A stretch of DNA of 64,000 nt from a virus. The position numbers were made by a program, and so were the translations under genes. The notes below the pieces were generated by a model that was not told the origin of the DNA, did no database searches, and saw only the letters and a program-made list of their open reading frames with translations. Shown one piece after another: positions 39,624 to 48,670 of this stretch. The stretch spans positions 1 through 64,000 of IMG/VR virus record IMGVR_UViG_3300044511_000013, one strand, 5' to 3'. Numbering within the stretch: the first letter of the stretch is position 1; each line of letters begins with the position of its first letter.

Positions 39624-41297
39624 TCACCGCTGCTTCTTGGCAGGCACCGGACGCCTGCCCGGAGGGGTAGGCGGAGGCGTCGGTGGAGGCATGGGCGGAG
39701 GTGCGTTGCCCATCGGCCCCGGAGGTGGCTGCTGCTTGTCCTTCTCGTCGTCGTCCTTCTTGCCCTTCTCGTCCTCGTCCTCGTCGTCGGGCAACTGGTA
39801 CCCGGCACCGGCCAGCATCCCGGCCCCGGTCTCCATGCCGCCCTCCGCCATGAGCATCTGCTGATCCCGCATCTGCGATTCCAGCTCGGCCGACTCGATC
39901 TCGTTCTGGCGGGCCAGCTCGGCCATCTCCTCTCGGTGGGCCAGGTCCTCGTCGGTCATCTCCGGGAGCTTGGCCGCTGCCCGCAGGTACTTCTCCAGCT
40001 CGGGGTCCGGGAAGAACGGCACGCCCGCTGCACTGAGCTTGCTGATGAAGTCGGAGAGCTGGGTCAGGTCCGGCTGCTCGATGTCGCCAGGCACGATCTC
40101 AGGGTGGTCCTCCAGCTCCATGCCGTTGACTTCGAGCAAGCGTGGGATGGCGTGGCGGTTGATGACCCCGGCGATCGTCTTGAGCAAGCTGCCGAGGCTC
40201 AAGCTGAAGATGTTGGTCTTGTCGGAACTGAGGGCGTAGCTGCCCACGTCCTTGTGCCCGAGAAGCACGAAGTCGGCCAGCACGGTCATGGCGATGTGCT
40301 CGGCGTAGCGCCGGATGATCGGGTCGGTCGGAAACTGGCGGGTCCCCGCACTGGCGAGCAACTGGAACTCGTACACCAGGTTGTTGTTCTGGTCGTAGAC
40401 CCGAGGGAAGACCACGCCCTCCTGCTGATCCCGGCGCACGTTCTTGACCAGCTTCTCGATCGACGTGCGCATGGCCACGTCGCCCGCCGCTGCATCGGGA
40501 CTCAAGATGGCCGGGTCCACGTAGGCGATCGGCAGACCGGCCAGGTCCCGCTCGACGCCGATGGCCTCGATCTCCTCGATGCGCTTCTTGAAGTACCACG
40601 GCCGGTAGGCGTTGCGCAGGATCGACCGGCCCTCGGGACTGTTCTTGTACGTCGTGGTGCGGAACAGGAGTGCCTTCTCGATGGGGATGTAGACCAGGTT
40701 GTTCCTGGGGATGGCGTACTGCCAGAAGCCCCGGATGCCGCCGTGGTCATCGAAGACCCACTTGGCGAGCGTGTCCTGTGCCCGCAGTGCGAACTTGCGC
40801 CATGCGATCCGGTCGTCGTCGTAGCGAGACCGAAGTTGGGGCGTCTCGGCCTGCGGACCCCTGCGCAGCTTGTAGACGATCTCGAAGAAGCTCCAGCCGT
40901 ACGGCAGCATCGACATGACCTCGGAGATGAAGTCCTCCCAGGTGTGGCTCATGTCGTCGATGCACTGCTGGAGGAACTCGACCCGGCCGTCGTCCTCCTT
41001 GCCGGGGGACTCGACCCGCCACTCGACCTGGCGCACGAGCGTGTCGATCGCCTGGAGGATGGCCCCGATGATCGGGTCGTTGTCCCGCATCTCCCGGTAG
41101 ACCTGGACCCCACGGGTCCCTTGGAGGTGCTGAAGGAACTCCTCGTTGACGTACCCGGACCATCTGCGCAGGCCCGACTGGCCCAGTTCGAGGTAGCCGA
41201 GGCCGTCGATCTCGACAACAACCCCGTCGGGAATCTCCGGTGCAGCGAAGGGGTGCTGGCCGTTGGGGCCGTTGGGGAGGTTGTCGACGAAGGTCAT
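39624..41297 (-). CDS. Portal protein
   Basis: 557 residues. Twelve copies form the ring through which DNA is packaged. Conserved portal phrases are present: YREMRDNDPIIGAILQAIDTLVRQVEW, in parts, MLPYGWSFFEIVYKLR, PEGRSILRNAYRPWYFKK, and a wing/stem region with FVLLGHKDVGSYALSSDKTNIF, in parts (DUF935/gp29-like style). The last 90 residues are acidic then Pro-rich (PPPMPPPTPPPTPP) and probably disordered. ATG 41297 overlaps the upstream stop (ATGA). Confidence 0.9.
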   Translation of the reverse strand: MTFVDNLPNGPNGQHPFAAPEIPDGVVVEIDGLGYLELGQSGLRRWSGYVNEEFLQHLQGTRGVQVYREMRDNDPIIGAILQAIDTLVRQVEWRVESPGKEDDGRVEFLQQCIDDMSHTWEDFISEVMSMLPYGWSFFEIVYKLRRGPQAETPQLRSRYDDDRIAWRKFALRAQDTLAKWVFDDHGGIRGFWQYAIPRNNLVYIPIEKALLFRTTTYKNSPEGRSILRNAYRPWYFKKRIEEIEAIGVERDLAGLPIAYVDPAILSPDAAAGDVAMRTSIEKLVKNVRRDQQEGVVFPRVYDQNNNLVYEFQLLASAGTRQFPTDPIIRRYAEHIAMTVLADFVLLGHKDVGSYALSSDKTNIFSLSLGSLLKTIAGVINRHAIPRLLEVNGMELEDHPEIVPGDIEQPDLTQLSDFISKLSAAGVPFFPDPELEKYLRAAAKLPEMTDEDLAHREEMAELARQNEIESAELESQMRDQQMLMAEGGMETGAGMLAGAGYQLPDDEDEDEKGKKDDDEKDKQQPPPGPMGNAPPPMPPPTPPPTPPGRRPVPAKKQR

Positions 41298-41623
41298 GCC
41301 AACGCCGCCATGATCTGGATGACGTTGTGGCCGTCATTCGGGAAGGTCGCCGTCTTGGTGTCGGGGAAGGTCACTTCCCACTCGGCGTAGTAGTGCCCGG
41401 CTGTGTCGACATCGTTGGCCGCCCAGTCGTAGCGCACCGTGTGCAGCGTGGCGTCCACGATGGCAGCAACCTGCCGGTTGACCTTGATGACGTTGGTAAG
41501 CACGTTGGTCATGGTGAACCGCACCGTGCTACCGGTGAGAGACCACGTGACCCCCGAGCTATCGCTCAGAGTGGCGTAGATGCTCGGGGACCGATCCCCG
41601 ACCTTGAGCGAGAAGTCGGCCAT
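41294..41623 (-). CDS. BppU-like N-terminal Ig domain protein (109 aa)
   Basis: FSLKVGDRSPSIYATLSDS, WSLTGSTVRFTMTN and HYYAEWEVTFPDTKTATFP, in order, follow the pattern of the small Ig-like domain at the N-terminus of baseplate upper proteins (BppU) and of stand-alone neck/fibre proteins. ATG 41623 overlaps the repeat-gene stop (TGATG); a TTG one codon earlier is possible. Probably a virion surface adaptor. Confidence 0.72.
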   Translation of the reverse strand: MADFSLKVGDRSPSIYATLSDSSGVTWSLTGSTVRFTMTNVLTNVIKVNRQVAAIVDATLHTVRYDWAANDVDTAGHYYAEWEVTFPDTKTATFPNDGHNVIQIMAALA

Positions 41624-42945
41624 CAACCAATTGTGGCACGGGTACCACCGCTGACGGTGGCCTTGCCCGCACCGACCACGGCTGCACCAGTGTGGCCGCC
41701 GTTGACAGTGGCGTAGGTCGGGTACTTGATGGCGAAGTTGACCGTGGCAAGGAACCCGGCGATGGCGAGCGCCGTGTCGTGCTCGACCGACACCGTGATG
41801 GCCTTGGCCTTGACCCCGGTGAGCGCCAGGCCCAGGTCGTGCTCGATGGCCACCGTGAGCGTCTTCGCCTTGCTGTGCCCCAGCCCCAGCGCAGTATCGG
41901 CCTCGGTGCTGATCCCGAGGCTCTTGGCCTTGAGCTTGCCGAGGCCCAGCGCCGTGTCACGTTCGCTGCCGATGCCGAGTGCGTTCGACCCCGTGATGCC
42001 AAGCCCCAGGTCCCGTTCGGCTGCGAGCGTGGACCCCTTCGCCTTGGACTTGCTGATAGCCAAGCCAAGGTCGACCTCGGAAGCCAGCGTGAAGGTCTTG
42101 GACTTGGCCTTGCCGAGACCCAACGCAGTATCGGCCTCACTGGCCAGCGTGAATGCCTTCGCCTTGGCCTTGCCTACACCGAGCGCCGTATCGGCTTCGC
42201 TGGCCAGCGTGAAGCCCTTGGCCTTCGCCGTGGTCTCTGCCAGGCCCAGGTCGATCTCAGTGGCGAGCGTGAACGCCTTGGCCTTCGCCTTGGTCAGGCC
42301 GAGCGCCGTGTCGGCCTCGGTGGCAACCGTGAACGCCTTGGACTTGGCCTTGGTCGGAGCCAACGCCGTGTCGTGCTCCGTGGCAGTGCCGATGATGCCG
42401 CCAGCGGAGATGGCCAAAGCAAGATCACGCTCGGAGGCGAGGGTGAAGCTCTTGGCCTTGGACTGGCCCACCGCCAGGCCCAGGTCCACTTCGCTGGCGA
42501 GCGTTTCCGACTTCGCCTTGGCCTTGCCGATGGCCAGGCCCAGGTCCACTTCGCTGGCAAGCGTGAACGCCTTCGCCTTCGCCTTGCCGACCGCCAGCGC
42601 CAGGTCGTGCTCGGTGGCCGTGACCGGTGCAACGCCGAATGAGAGCGCCAGGTCCCGTTCGGAGCCGAGTGTGAACGCCTTGGCCTTCGCCTTGCCAATA
42701 GCCAGCGCCAGATCGACCTCGGTAGCGATCCCGAACGCCTTGGCCTTGGCCTTCCCGGTGGCCAGTGCCAGGTCGACTTCGGTGGCGAGCGTGGGGGTAG
42801 CGGCCTTCGCCTTGCCCGTGGCAATCGCCAGGTCGACCTCGGTGGCGATCCCGATGTTCGATGAGAGACCGCCCGCCGCCTGTCCACGCAGCGTGTCCCC
42901 ACCCCGAAGGGTGGAGGCAGCTTTGCGTAGGACAAGCGTGGCCAT
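41623..42945 (-). CDS. Nineteen-repeat (about 20-aa) structural protein
   Basis: 440 residues: a short N-terminus, then 19 tandem units of 16-20 residues with the core ATE[VH]DxALxxGKAKAKAFT (residues about 33-402), then a 38-residue Gly/Thr-rich end (TYATVNGGHTGAAVV). Each unit has a conserved Glu-x-Asp and a Lys-Ala-Lys-Ala patch, giving alternating acidic and basic faces, as in a solenoid or stacked beta-helix fibre. Similar ATETDTA repeats occur in fibre regions of other actinobacterial and marine phages. I infer a rod-like virion component. Confidence 0.8.
   Translation of the reverse strand: MATLVLRKAASTLRGGDTLRGQAAGGLSSNIGIATEVDLAIATGKAKAATPTLATEVDLALATGKAKAKAFGIATEVDLALAIGKAKAKAFTLGSERDLALSFGVAPVTATEHDLALAVGKAKAKAFTLASEVDLGLAIGKAKAKSETLASEVDLGLAVGQSKAKSFTLASERDLALAISAGGIIGTATEHDTALAPTKAKSKAFTVATEADTALGLTKAKAKAFTLATEIDLGLAETTAKAKGFTLASEADTALGVGKAKAKAFTLASEADTALGLGKAKSKTFTLASEVDLGLAISKSKAKGSTLAAERDLGLGITGSNALGIGSERDTALGLGKLKAKSLGISTEADTALGLGHSKAKTLTVAIEHDLGLALTGVKAKAITVSVEHDTALAIAGFLATVNFAIKYPTYATVNGGHTGAAVVGAGKATVSGGTRATIG
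41740..42849 (-). repeat. Tandem 60-bp coding repeats
   Basis: Nineteen units of about 60 bases in the gene above. Several adjacent units are nearly identical at the DNA level around the KAKAKAFT codons, so unit number may vary by recombination or polymerase slippage. Three units are short (16-18 codons), roughly at repeats 4, 8 and 15, which may mark kinks. Confidence 0.8.
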
Positions 42946-42954
42946 GCTGATCCC

Positions 42955-43632
42955 CTAGTTCGGGAGCACCGTGTCGAGTGTGGACTTGATCAAGTCGGCG
43001 TAACCGGCGTAGCCACTGGGGCTGTAGTGAATGCCGTCAGGATCGAACCAGGCCGGGTAGTTCGCCTCGGCCACATTGCGCCACTGCACGAAGACCAGGT
43101 TCGGCCAGCGAGCCCGAGCGTTCCAGAGCGATTGGTTGATCGTCAGGCAGCCTTGCGTACGGTCGGCAGGGACATGGGTGCAGGTCAGGTTGCTCCACAA
43201 GACCGGCTTGCCGCCGAGTTGCGCCATGAGCCAGTCGATCTTCTGGCTCCACCATGCGTATCCGTGCGTCGTCGCCGTCCCGGCCGTCTTGCTGTCGACC
43301 ACGCCGAGGTTGACCACGTAGGCATCGGCGAGGGGAAGGTCCCGCAACCGCTGCGCCCAGTAGTCGGTCGCCGCTGGGTTCGGGCACGCCTGGCCGGGGT
43401 CACAGCCGTTCCAGTAGAGGCCCGCACCGTGCCGCACTGCGAACGTGCCGACATAGCCGACCTGACTCGGCGAGAGCACCGTGATGAGCTGGGAGGCCCC
43501 GTTGCTGATGTTCGAGTCGCCCAGGAACGTGACCTTGGCCTTGACATCCCCGGCAGGTGCGCCCGTGAACCCGAGCGCCACCGTCGCCGAGAGAAAGGCC
43601 AGCACGGCCCCGCAAAGGACCGCTCGCCTCAC
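42955..43632 (-). CDS. Secreted SGNH/GDSL-type esterase
   Basis: 225 residues. Signal peptide: basic MRRA, hydrophobic VLCGAVLAFLSATVALGF, then a small-residue cleavage region (residues about 20-28). The SGNH blocks follow: TFLGDSN with Ser40, VVNLGVV, and DPDGIHYSPSGYAGY with Asp199 and His202 as the likely Asp-x-x-His pair. Such enzymes deacetylate or deacylate polysaccharides and lipids. The signal peptide is unusual in the middle of a virion operon and suggests export or membrane association rather than simple incorporation in the tail. GTG 43632 overlaps the upstream stop. Confidence 0.8.
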   Translation of the reverse strand: MRRAVLCGAVLAFLSATVALGFTGAPAGDVKAKVTFLGDSNISNGASQLITVLSPSQVGYVGTFAVRHGAGLYWNGCDPGQACPNPAATDYWAQRLRDLPLADAYVVNLGVVDSKTAGTATTHGYAWWSQKIDWLMAQLGGKPVLWSNLTCTHVPADRTQGCLTINQSLWNARARWPNLVFVQWRNVAEANYPAWFDPDGIHYSPSGYAGYADLIKSTLDTVLPN

Positions 43633-44834
43633 AGGTACGTCCAGATGATCGCCCGGCCTCGACGGCCGGTGCCGCCAGCACCCGAGTTGCCAACCGAGTT
43701 GGTAGCTGCGCCACCACCGCCACCACCGGACCCGTAGAGGCCGCCGAGAGCGCCCGCACCGCCGTTGCCCGAGGTTGCCGTCGAACCTGCGCCACCACCG
43801 CCGCCACCGGAGCCACCTTGCACAGACGTAGTGTCGGATGGCTGTGAACCTGCGGTACCCGCTACCCCGGCACCTGTCGAGGCTACGCCTGGTGCGCCGC
43901 CACCGCCTTCGGTGATCGAGACCGCTACACCGCCATATTCGCCGTCGTACTTGACATCGGCGGCGTCGATCGAACCGCCAGCGCCCCCGCCAGCGGGACC
44001 GAACCCGGTTGCCTTGCCACCGACAATCGTGCCTGGAGCACTGAGAACGGCGGTCCCGCCGTAGCCCAGGCCAGCAGCAGTTGTCCCGACGGCAGCAGAC
44101 GGAAAGGCGTAGGCAACCCCGGCGTCCCCGCCCGTCCCGGTCGAGGCACCGCCAGGACCGCCGCTCCCGCCCGCTGCGCTGTAGTTCCAGAACGTCGTCG
44201 CCGTGCCTGAGTTGCCTGCGTTGCCGTTCGTGCTGTTCCCCGAGACTGCGGCACCTCCGGTGCCACCGTTGCCGATCGTTACAGTCATCTCGGCACTGAG
44301 CTGCAACCGGTCGAGGATGGCATAGACAAGCCCGCCAGGACCGCCTCCCCCGCCGCCTTTGCGGTCAGTGCCGTTCGCCCCCTTGCGACCGCTGGCACCG
44401 CCGCCGCCGCCACCGATCAGGAGGATCGTGATGAACCGTGTCTCCGGGTGCATGTACCACGTGTAGTTGCCTGCGGCCCCGGTGTAGTCGTTGACGGTCG
44501 TCGGCGTCTGCGCCGTGACCATCCACTTGGTCCCGCCGTCGGAGCGCAACCGGATCGTGGCGTACGGACGAATCAACGGCCAGTAGGTCGTGCTCGCCAC
44601 GCCGTTGATCGCATCGCCGGTCTGACACCAGACCTTGAGCGGGTACGACAGGTTGAAGTAGCCGCCTGCGTCGAGAATGGTGATCTCGTCGCCGGGGTTC
44701 ATGCTGCTTGCGAGCGGCAGCGTCCAGTTCCTGATGGCTGTCCAGGCCACTGAGGTGACCACCGTCCGGTCGACGTTGAGAATCTGGTAGTCCTCGTCAC
44801 CGACCGTGGCCAGATCGCCGTTCCATGTGGGCAT
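43629..44834 (-). CDS. Glycine-rich fibre-tip protein A
   Basis: 401 residues. Residues 1-110 form a conserved head domain (VGDEDYQILNVDRTVV, PYATIRLRSDGGTKWMVTAQ) shared with the protein at 50650. Next comes HPETRFITILLIGGGGGGASGRKG, in parts, and then over 230 residues of Gly-rich polyglycine-II-like sequence (GGTGGAAVSG, GGSGGPGGAS), ending RAIIWTYL. Gly-rich tips of this kind are receptor-binding adhesins in tail fibres of several phages. Confidence 0.78.
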   Translation of the reverse strand: MPTWNGDLATVGDEDYQILNVDRTVVTSVAWTAIRNWTLPLASSMNPGDEITILDAGGYFNLSYPLKVWCQTGDAINGVASTTYWPLIRPYATIRLRSDGGTKWMVTAQTPTTVNDYTGAAGNYTWYMHPETRFITILLIGGGGGGASGRKGANGTDRKGGGGGGPGGLVYAILDRLQLSAEMTVTIGNGGTGGAAVSGNSTNGNAGNSGTATTFWNYSAAGGSGGPGGASTGTGGDAGVAYAFPSAAVGTTAAGLGYGGTAVLSAPGTIVGGKATGFGPAGGGAGGSIDAADVKYDGEYGGVAVSITEGGGGAPGVASTGAGVAGTAGSQPSDTTSVQGGSGGGGGGAGSTATSGNGGAGALGGLYGSGGGGGGAATNSVGNSGAGGTGRRGRAIIWTYL

Positions 44835-44849
44835 GAGCTGATCCTTCCG

Positions 44850-45797
44850 CTACCAACAAACAAAGACTGCGTAGCCGGGTCCGCCCCTGCCGCCTGCCCC
44901 GCCTGCCGAGGTACCTGCGCCGCCCCCACCGCCCCCGCAACCGGGAGCCCCTATCCCACCGGCGAACCCGGTGCCCGTAGTGCTGCCCCCGCCGATCCCG
45001 CCGTAGCCGATCCAACCGCCGTACGACGATCCAGGCTCGAACCACAACCCGTCCGAGCCCTTGGCCGCTGCCACGCCGTTGAGCGACGGCAGTGGCCCCG
45101 CCCCGGTGATGCTGCCGCCCGCCTGGTTCGCTGTGTCACGGCCGCCGCCGCCAGTGCCGCCGCACGTCCACGAGGTCGCCAGGATGCTGACACTGGTACC
45201 GGGGTTGTCTCTGCCGCCACCTTTCGTGCCTGCGCCACCGGCCACTCCGATTTGGGCTCCGTCGACAAGACCTGGGCACACCAGGCCGCCGAGCCAACCC
45301 GACAATTGGGCGTTCGCCACCACGAGGCTGCCTACCCCGCCGTCCCCACCGGAGGTGGTGTTTCCCCCGGTCTGCCCGCCTTGCCCACCTGCCGCCTGAG
45401 TGGCCGTGCTGACCACGAAGCTGTACCCCAGCGTGCTGTTGGGCTCGAACCCGACAACCCTCGTGGCGATCCCGCCACCACCGTTCGTCCCGGCTGCGCT
45501 CGACCCGCCCGCACCACCGGTACCGCCGATCCCGGCCGTCACGTAGCACTGGGCTGGCACCGCCACACCCGGAAACAGTTTCGAGTGCACCGCTCCAGCG
45601 CCGCCCCCACCGCCGCCTGCGGGCCGAGACGCTTGGCCGTTGCCGCCCCCACCGCCTGCGCCAGCGCCAACCGCCACCATGTAGACCCAACGTGCCCAGC
45701 TCGGCTTGGACCACGGTTGTTGCTCAGTCGTGGTGTTCGTGACGCCGATGATCGTGGAGACGCTCGTGGCGTTGTCGAGAGTGAGAAAGGTGGTCAT
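44850..45797 (-). CDS. Glycine-rich fibre protein B
   Basis: 315 residues. A short N-terminus (WSKPSWARWVYMVAVGAGAGGGG) is followed by Gly-rich sequence with Cys residues (QCYVTAGIGGTGGAGG, SWTCGGTGGGGRD) and a C-terminal GGRGGPGYAVFVCW strand. Related in architecture to the proteins at 43629, 45801 and 50650. Likely an alternative or accompanying adhesin. No enzymatic motif. Confidence 0.75.
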   Translation of the reverse strand: MTTFLTLDNATSVSTIIGVTNTTTEQQPWSKPSWARWVYMVAVGAGAGGGGGNGQASRPAGGGGGGAGAVHSKLFPGVAVPAQCYVTAGIGGTGGAGGSSAAGTNGGGGIATRVVGFEPNSTLGYSFVVSTATQAAGGQGGQTGGNTTSGGDGGVGSLVVANAQLSGWLGGLVCPGLVDGAQIGVAGGAGTKGGGRDNPGTSVSILATSWTCGGTGGGGRDTANQAGGSITGAGPLPSLNGVAAAKGSDGLWFEPGSSYGGWIGYGGIGGGSTTGTGFAGGIGAPGCGGGGGGAGTSAGGAGGRGGPGYAVFVCW

Positions 45798-45800
45798 CGC

Positions 45801-46994
45801 TCACATCGCACCGATGAGAATGAGACCTGCCCCGCCTCGGCCACCGTCCCCGCCTGTGTGCGCCGTCACGGCTGCGTTGGTCCCGCCCAGTGTCACCGCC
45901 GTACCGTTCGGCGTCAGGCTCACCTGGAACGTGTTCGTCTGCACGTTGACCACGTAGTACTCCAGGCCCGTACCGGGAGGCACGGCAGTCGTCGTGAGCC
46001 CCGTGACCGTGCCGACTGCGCTGAACGTGATCGGCGTGTTGAGGGTCAGACCATGCGCCGTGAGCGAGAAGTCGCTGGTGGACACCTGGCCCGTCGGTGC
46101 GATCTGGAGCCCGGCCCCACCGCCACCGCCGCCACAGCCGTAGGCACCGTTGCCGCCACGCCCCGCAAAGGCCGTGTTGGCGCTCCCGCCACCGGTCCCG
46201 CCGTAGTTGACCAGTGGGAGCTGCCACGCCCCCGTGAACATGTGGCCGTCGGGTCCGTTCGCCGCCGCTACCCCGCCCGAAGTCGAGGGGAACGGCCCGG
46301 CCCCGGTGATCCCACCGCCTGCCGATGTGCCGTTGCCGCTCGTCAGGCCACCGCCGCCGCCCCCACCACAGCACCACTGGCCGCCCGACCCGAACAGTCC
46401 CGCTGCGATCCCGGCCCCGGTCGCCCCACCGTTGCCGCCAGTGCCACCAGGAACGCCGCCCCACAGACCGAGCAAACCGAGCGTTGCCTGCGATGACAAC
46501 GGGGCGGATGCACCGCTCCCGGCAGTGCCGCCGAGAGTGGCCGAACCGGTCCCACCGCCCAGCCCGCCCGCTGATCCCGACGCCAGCACGGTCGCCGCCG
46601 CTGCACTCGATGACGGATCGGTCACAATCTTCGCTGCCCCGCCCGTGTAGCCACTGCGCCTCGCCGTGCCGCCCGTGCCACCGTAAGGCACCACGAGATA
46701 GAGCACTCGTGGCAGAGCGTCTGCGGGCATGATCCGCCACGAAAGCGAGGCCCCGCCGCCTGCGCCCCCGCCGCCACGTGCAGCACCCGCCCCCGACTGG
46801 AAACCGCCTGCGCCTCCACCACCGCTGCCCACAGCGAGCATCCACAAGCAAGCCGTCCCTCGGGGCATCGGCCACTCGTAGACAACCGTTTCGGGTACCG
46901 AGGCCGCCGACGCTGAAACCTTGGGTGCGCTGGAACCCTCACCGCCGACCGTGAAGGTCTGAAGGCGCTCGGGGTCGCCAGGGAACCAGAACAT
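45801..46994 (-). CDS. Glycine-rich fibre protein C with insertion
   Basis: 397 residues. The N-terminal 65 residues include TVVYEWPMPRGTACLWMLAVGSGGGG; the Gly-rich body is similar to protein B (both contain GGxITGAGPxPS). A non-Gly insert at about 295-375 (STSDFSLTAHGLTLNTPITF, LEYYVVNVQTNTFQVSLT) is a small beta domain, before a GGDGGRGGAGLILIG end. AGGGGACCAC precedes ATG 46994. Confidence 0.75.
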   Translation of the reverse strand: MFWFPGDPERLQTFTVGGEGSSAPKVSASAASVPETVVYEWPMPRGTACLWMLAVGSGGGGAGGFQSGAGAARGGGGAGGGASLSWRIMPADALPRVLYLVVPYGGTGGTARRSGYTGGAAKIVTDPSSSAAAATVLASGSAGGLGGGTGSATLGGTAGSGASAPLSSQATLGLLGLWGGVPGGTGGNGGATGAGIAAGLFGSGGQWCCGGGGGGGLTSGNGTSAGGGITGAGPFPSTSGGVAAANGPDGHMFTGAWQLPLVNYGGTGGGSANTAFAGRGGNGAYGCGGGGGGAGLQIAPTGQVSTSDFSLTAHGLTLNTPITFSAVGTVTGLTTTAVPPGTGLEYYVVNVQTNTFQVSLTPNGTAVTLGGTNAAVTAHTGGDGGRGGAGLILIGAM

Positions 46995-47003
46995 GTGGTC
47001 CCC

Positions 47004-47510
47004 CTAGTACTGGCCGCCGAAGCCCGTCAGGTGATAGCCGCCGTTCGTCGTAGTGCCGATGACGGCCCCGAACGTGACGTAGACCCGGTAGTTGGCCTTG
47101 ATCGGCTTGTTGATGGGGAAGTCCTGCCACGGCGTGGCCAAGGTCGTACTGAACGTCATCGCCGGAACGTTGTACTCGGCGAAGATGCTCGTGTTGGCCG
47201 ACGTTGTGACCGCACTGCCGTTGTTGAGCCACACACGCATGACCGCCGCCGAGCTGCTGACCGTGGAAGCCAACGTGACCCGGATGCTGCCCAGCAAGCT
47301 GCCGTTCGCACCCGAAGTCCACACCAGGAACGCCGTCGGAGCCGTGTTCACGCCGTCGCCGACCAGGAAGGCAGGGCTGGAACCCGCAGAGTGGAAGTGG
47401 GTGTAGGCAGTCGTCCCGGCCCTCGACACGTTGGCGGTGCCGCCGCCCTCGGTGACGTTGGCGATCTGAGAGTCCGGCGTGGGCCAAACAGGCAACGTAT
47501 TGGCAGGCAC
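47004..47510 (-). CDS. Beta-rich virion protein (168 aa)
   Basis: All-beta composition with Thr/Ser/Asn-rich strands (AFLVWTSGANGSLLGSIRVTL, in parts; YRVYVTFGAVIGTTTNGGYH). GTG 47510 follows the preceding gene without a gap. Position in the fibre module suggests a fibre or collar protein. No family recognised. Confidence 0.65.
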   Translation of the reverse strand: MPANTLPVWPTPDSQIANVTEGGGTANVSRAGTTAYTHFHSAGSSPAFLVGDGVNTAPTAFLVWTSGANGSLLGSIRVTLASTVSSSAAVMRVWLNNGSAVTTSANTSIFAEYNVPAMTFSTTLATPWQDFPINKPIKANYRVYVTFGAVIGTTTNGGYHLTGFGGQY

Positions 47511-48422
47511 CTAGCTCACCCCCGTGAAGTAGCGGCCCGACCCCGACCCGAGCATCGGGCTGAGCCATTGGCTGATGAGAATGCGCCGGTCGGCGATCAT
47601 CCCGTCGTTGGCCCCCGGCGAGGCCGTCGGGTTGACGATGGCCGTGTCGTTGTTGCCGATGAACACGGCTGCGAGCACGCACACGGTGAGGTTGCCGTCG
47701 GCATCCACAGGAAGCGCAGGGTAAGCCGGGCTGGCCGCCGCCGTCCCCGGAAGCACCCACACTGCGCCACTCTCGGTGTGCTGCCGCCACGTCATCGTCG
47801 TGGTGCCGATCGTGATGGTGCCGACATTGGTCAACCAGAACTTGAGGCCCTTGTTCGTGGTCCCGGCGATCACAGGCACACTGTCCCCGGTGAGCAACTC
47901 GCCGGTCGCATCGGCATCGGTGGCCCTCGTCGGCGCACCCGAGCTGTTCACGGTGTAGATGCCGTTGTCGGAATTCCCTTGGTCCTTGATGAGGATGCGG
48001 TCCCCCGTGATGAGCGTGACGCCATCGACCACAGAGTTGTTGGCGAAAGACGAGTTCATCGTGCCTGAAGTGGTTGTCGCCACTCTGACCGCCATGAGCG
48101 CACGGGTCGGAGCCGCCACCACGAGGTCGAGCCGGTGCAGCGAGGCGTGAGAACCGCCGATGACCAAGGCCGTCGAGCTGTTGGCGATCGCATCGAGGCC
48201 CGCCGACTGGCCTTGGACCATGAACTGGCCCGTGTCCAGGTCGAGCGTCATGTTGGCCCCCGCCGCACGGGCCTTGACCTTGCACCCGGAGATGACCCCG
48301 GTGAGCGCAAAGGGCGCTGAAAGGATCAGGAAGTCGCCCGAGTCCAGCCCGGAGAGCGCTACGAAGCCCGATGGCGCTGGGTCAACGGCAGCGCCTGCGT
48401 CGTTGAGCAGGTCGAAGGCCAT
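47511..48422 (-). CDS. Fibre-region protein with DRILIKDQ motif
   Basis: 303 residues. The N-terminal about 125 residues are a beta domain (SGFVALSGLDSGDFLILSAP, in parts). Residues about 135-180 hold ITGDRILIKDQGNSDNGIYTV with RATDADATGEL, a widespread phage fibre module also found in the tail spike at 10661. C-terminal strands end PMLGSGSGRYFTGVS. A structural role is likely. Confidence 0.7.
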   Translation of the reverse strand: MAFDLLNDAGAAVDPAPSGFVALSGLDSGDFLILSAPFALTGVISGCKVKARAAGANMTLDLDTGQFMVQGQSAGLDAIANSSTALVIGGSHASLHRLDLVVAAPTRALMAVRVATTTSGTMNSSFANNSVVDGVTLITGDRILIKDQGNSDNGIYTVNSSGAPTRATDADATGELLTGDSVPVIAGTTNKGLKFWLTNVGTITIGTTTMTWRQHTESGAVWVLPGTAAASPAYPALPVDADGNLTVCVLAAVFIGNNDTAIVNPTASPGANDGMIADRRILISQWLSPMLGSGSGRYFTGVS

Positions 48423-48425
48423 GCA

Positions 48426-48662
48426 TCAGTCCTGCACCGAGTCGTTGCGGGCCGTGTCGAGCAACGTGGCTGCGATCAGGTCGTATGCATCGGCCTTGGC
48501 CAGCGTGGCCGCCACTGCGAGCATCGCCGCCTGGGCCGTGCCCTCAGGATCATCCGACAGGTCCGCCATGAGCTTGCCGAAGTCGGCTTCGAGCTTGGCA
48601 GCCTCCCGAAGGTGCGCCGCCAGGCCGTGCCAATCGAACGCCGCAAGTGTCTGCTGATCCAT
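48426..48662 (-). CDS. Small helical protein (78 aa)
   Basis: Helical throughout (HGLAAHLREAAKLEADFGKLM; QAAMLAVAATLAKADAYDLI, in parts). AGGGGACC precedes ATG 48662. It sits between two fibre-module genes; could be an assembly chaperone for them, but this rests on position only. Confidence 0.65.
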   Translation of the reverse strand: MDQQTLAAFDWHGLAAHLREAAKLEADFGKLMADLSDDPEGTAQAAMLAVAATLAKADAYDLIAATLLDTARNDSVQD

Positions 48663-48670
48663 CGGTCCCC

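Noticed and set aside
39936-41390. 484-residue plus-strand open frame opposite the portal gene
   Set aside because: Antisense shadow; the portal reading on the minus strand has clear family phrases.
41740-42849. 60-bp tandem repeats as a CRISPR or origin-type array
   Set aside because: Repeats are in frame and encode a regular protein repeat with no unique spacers.
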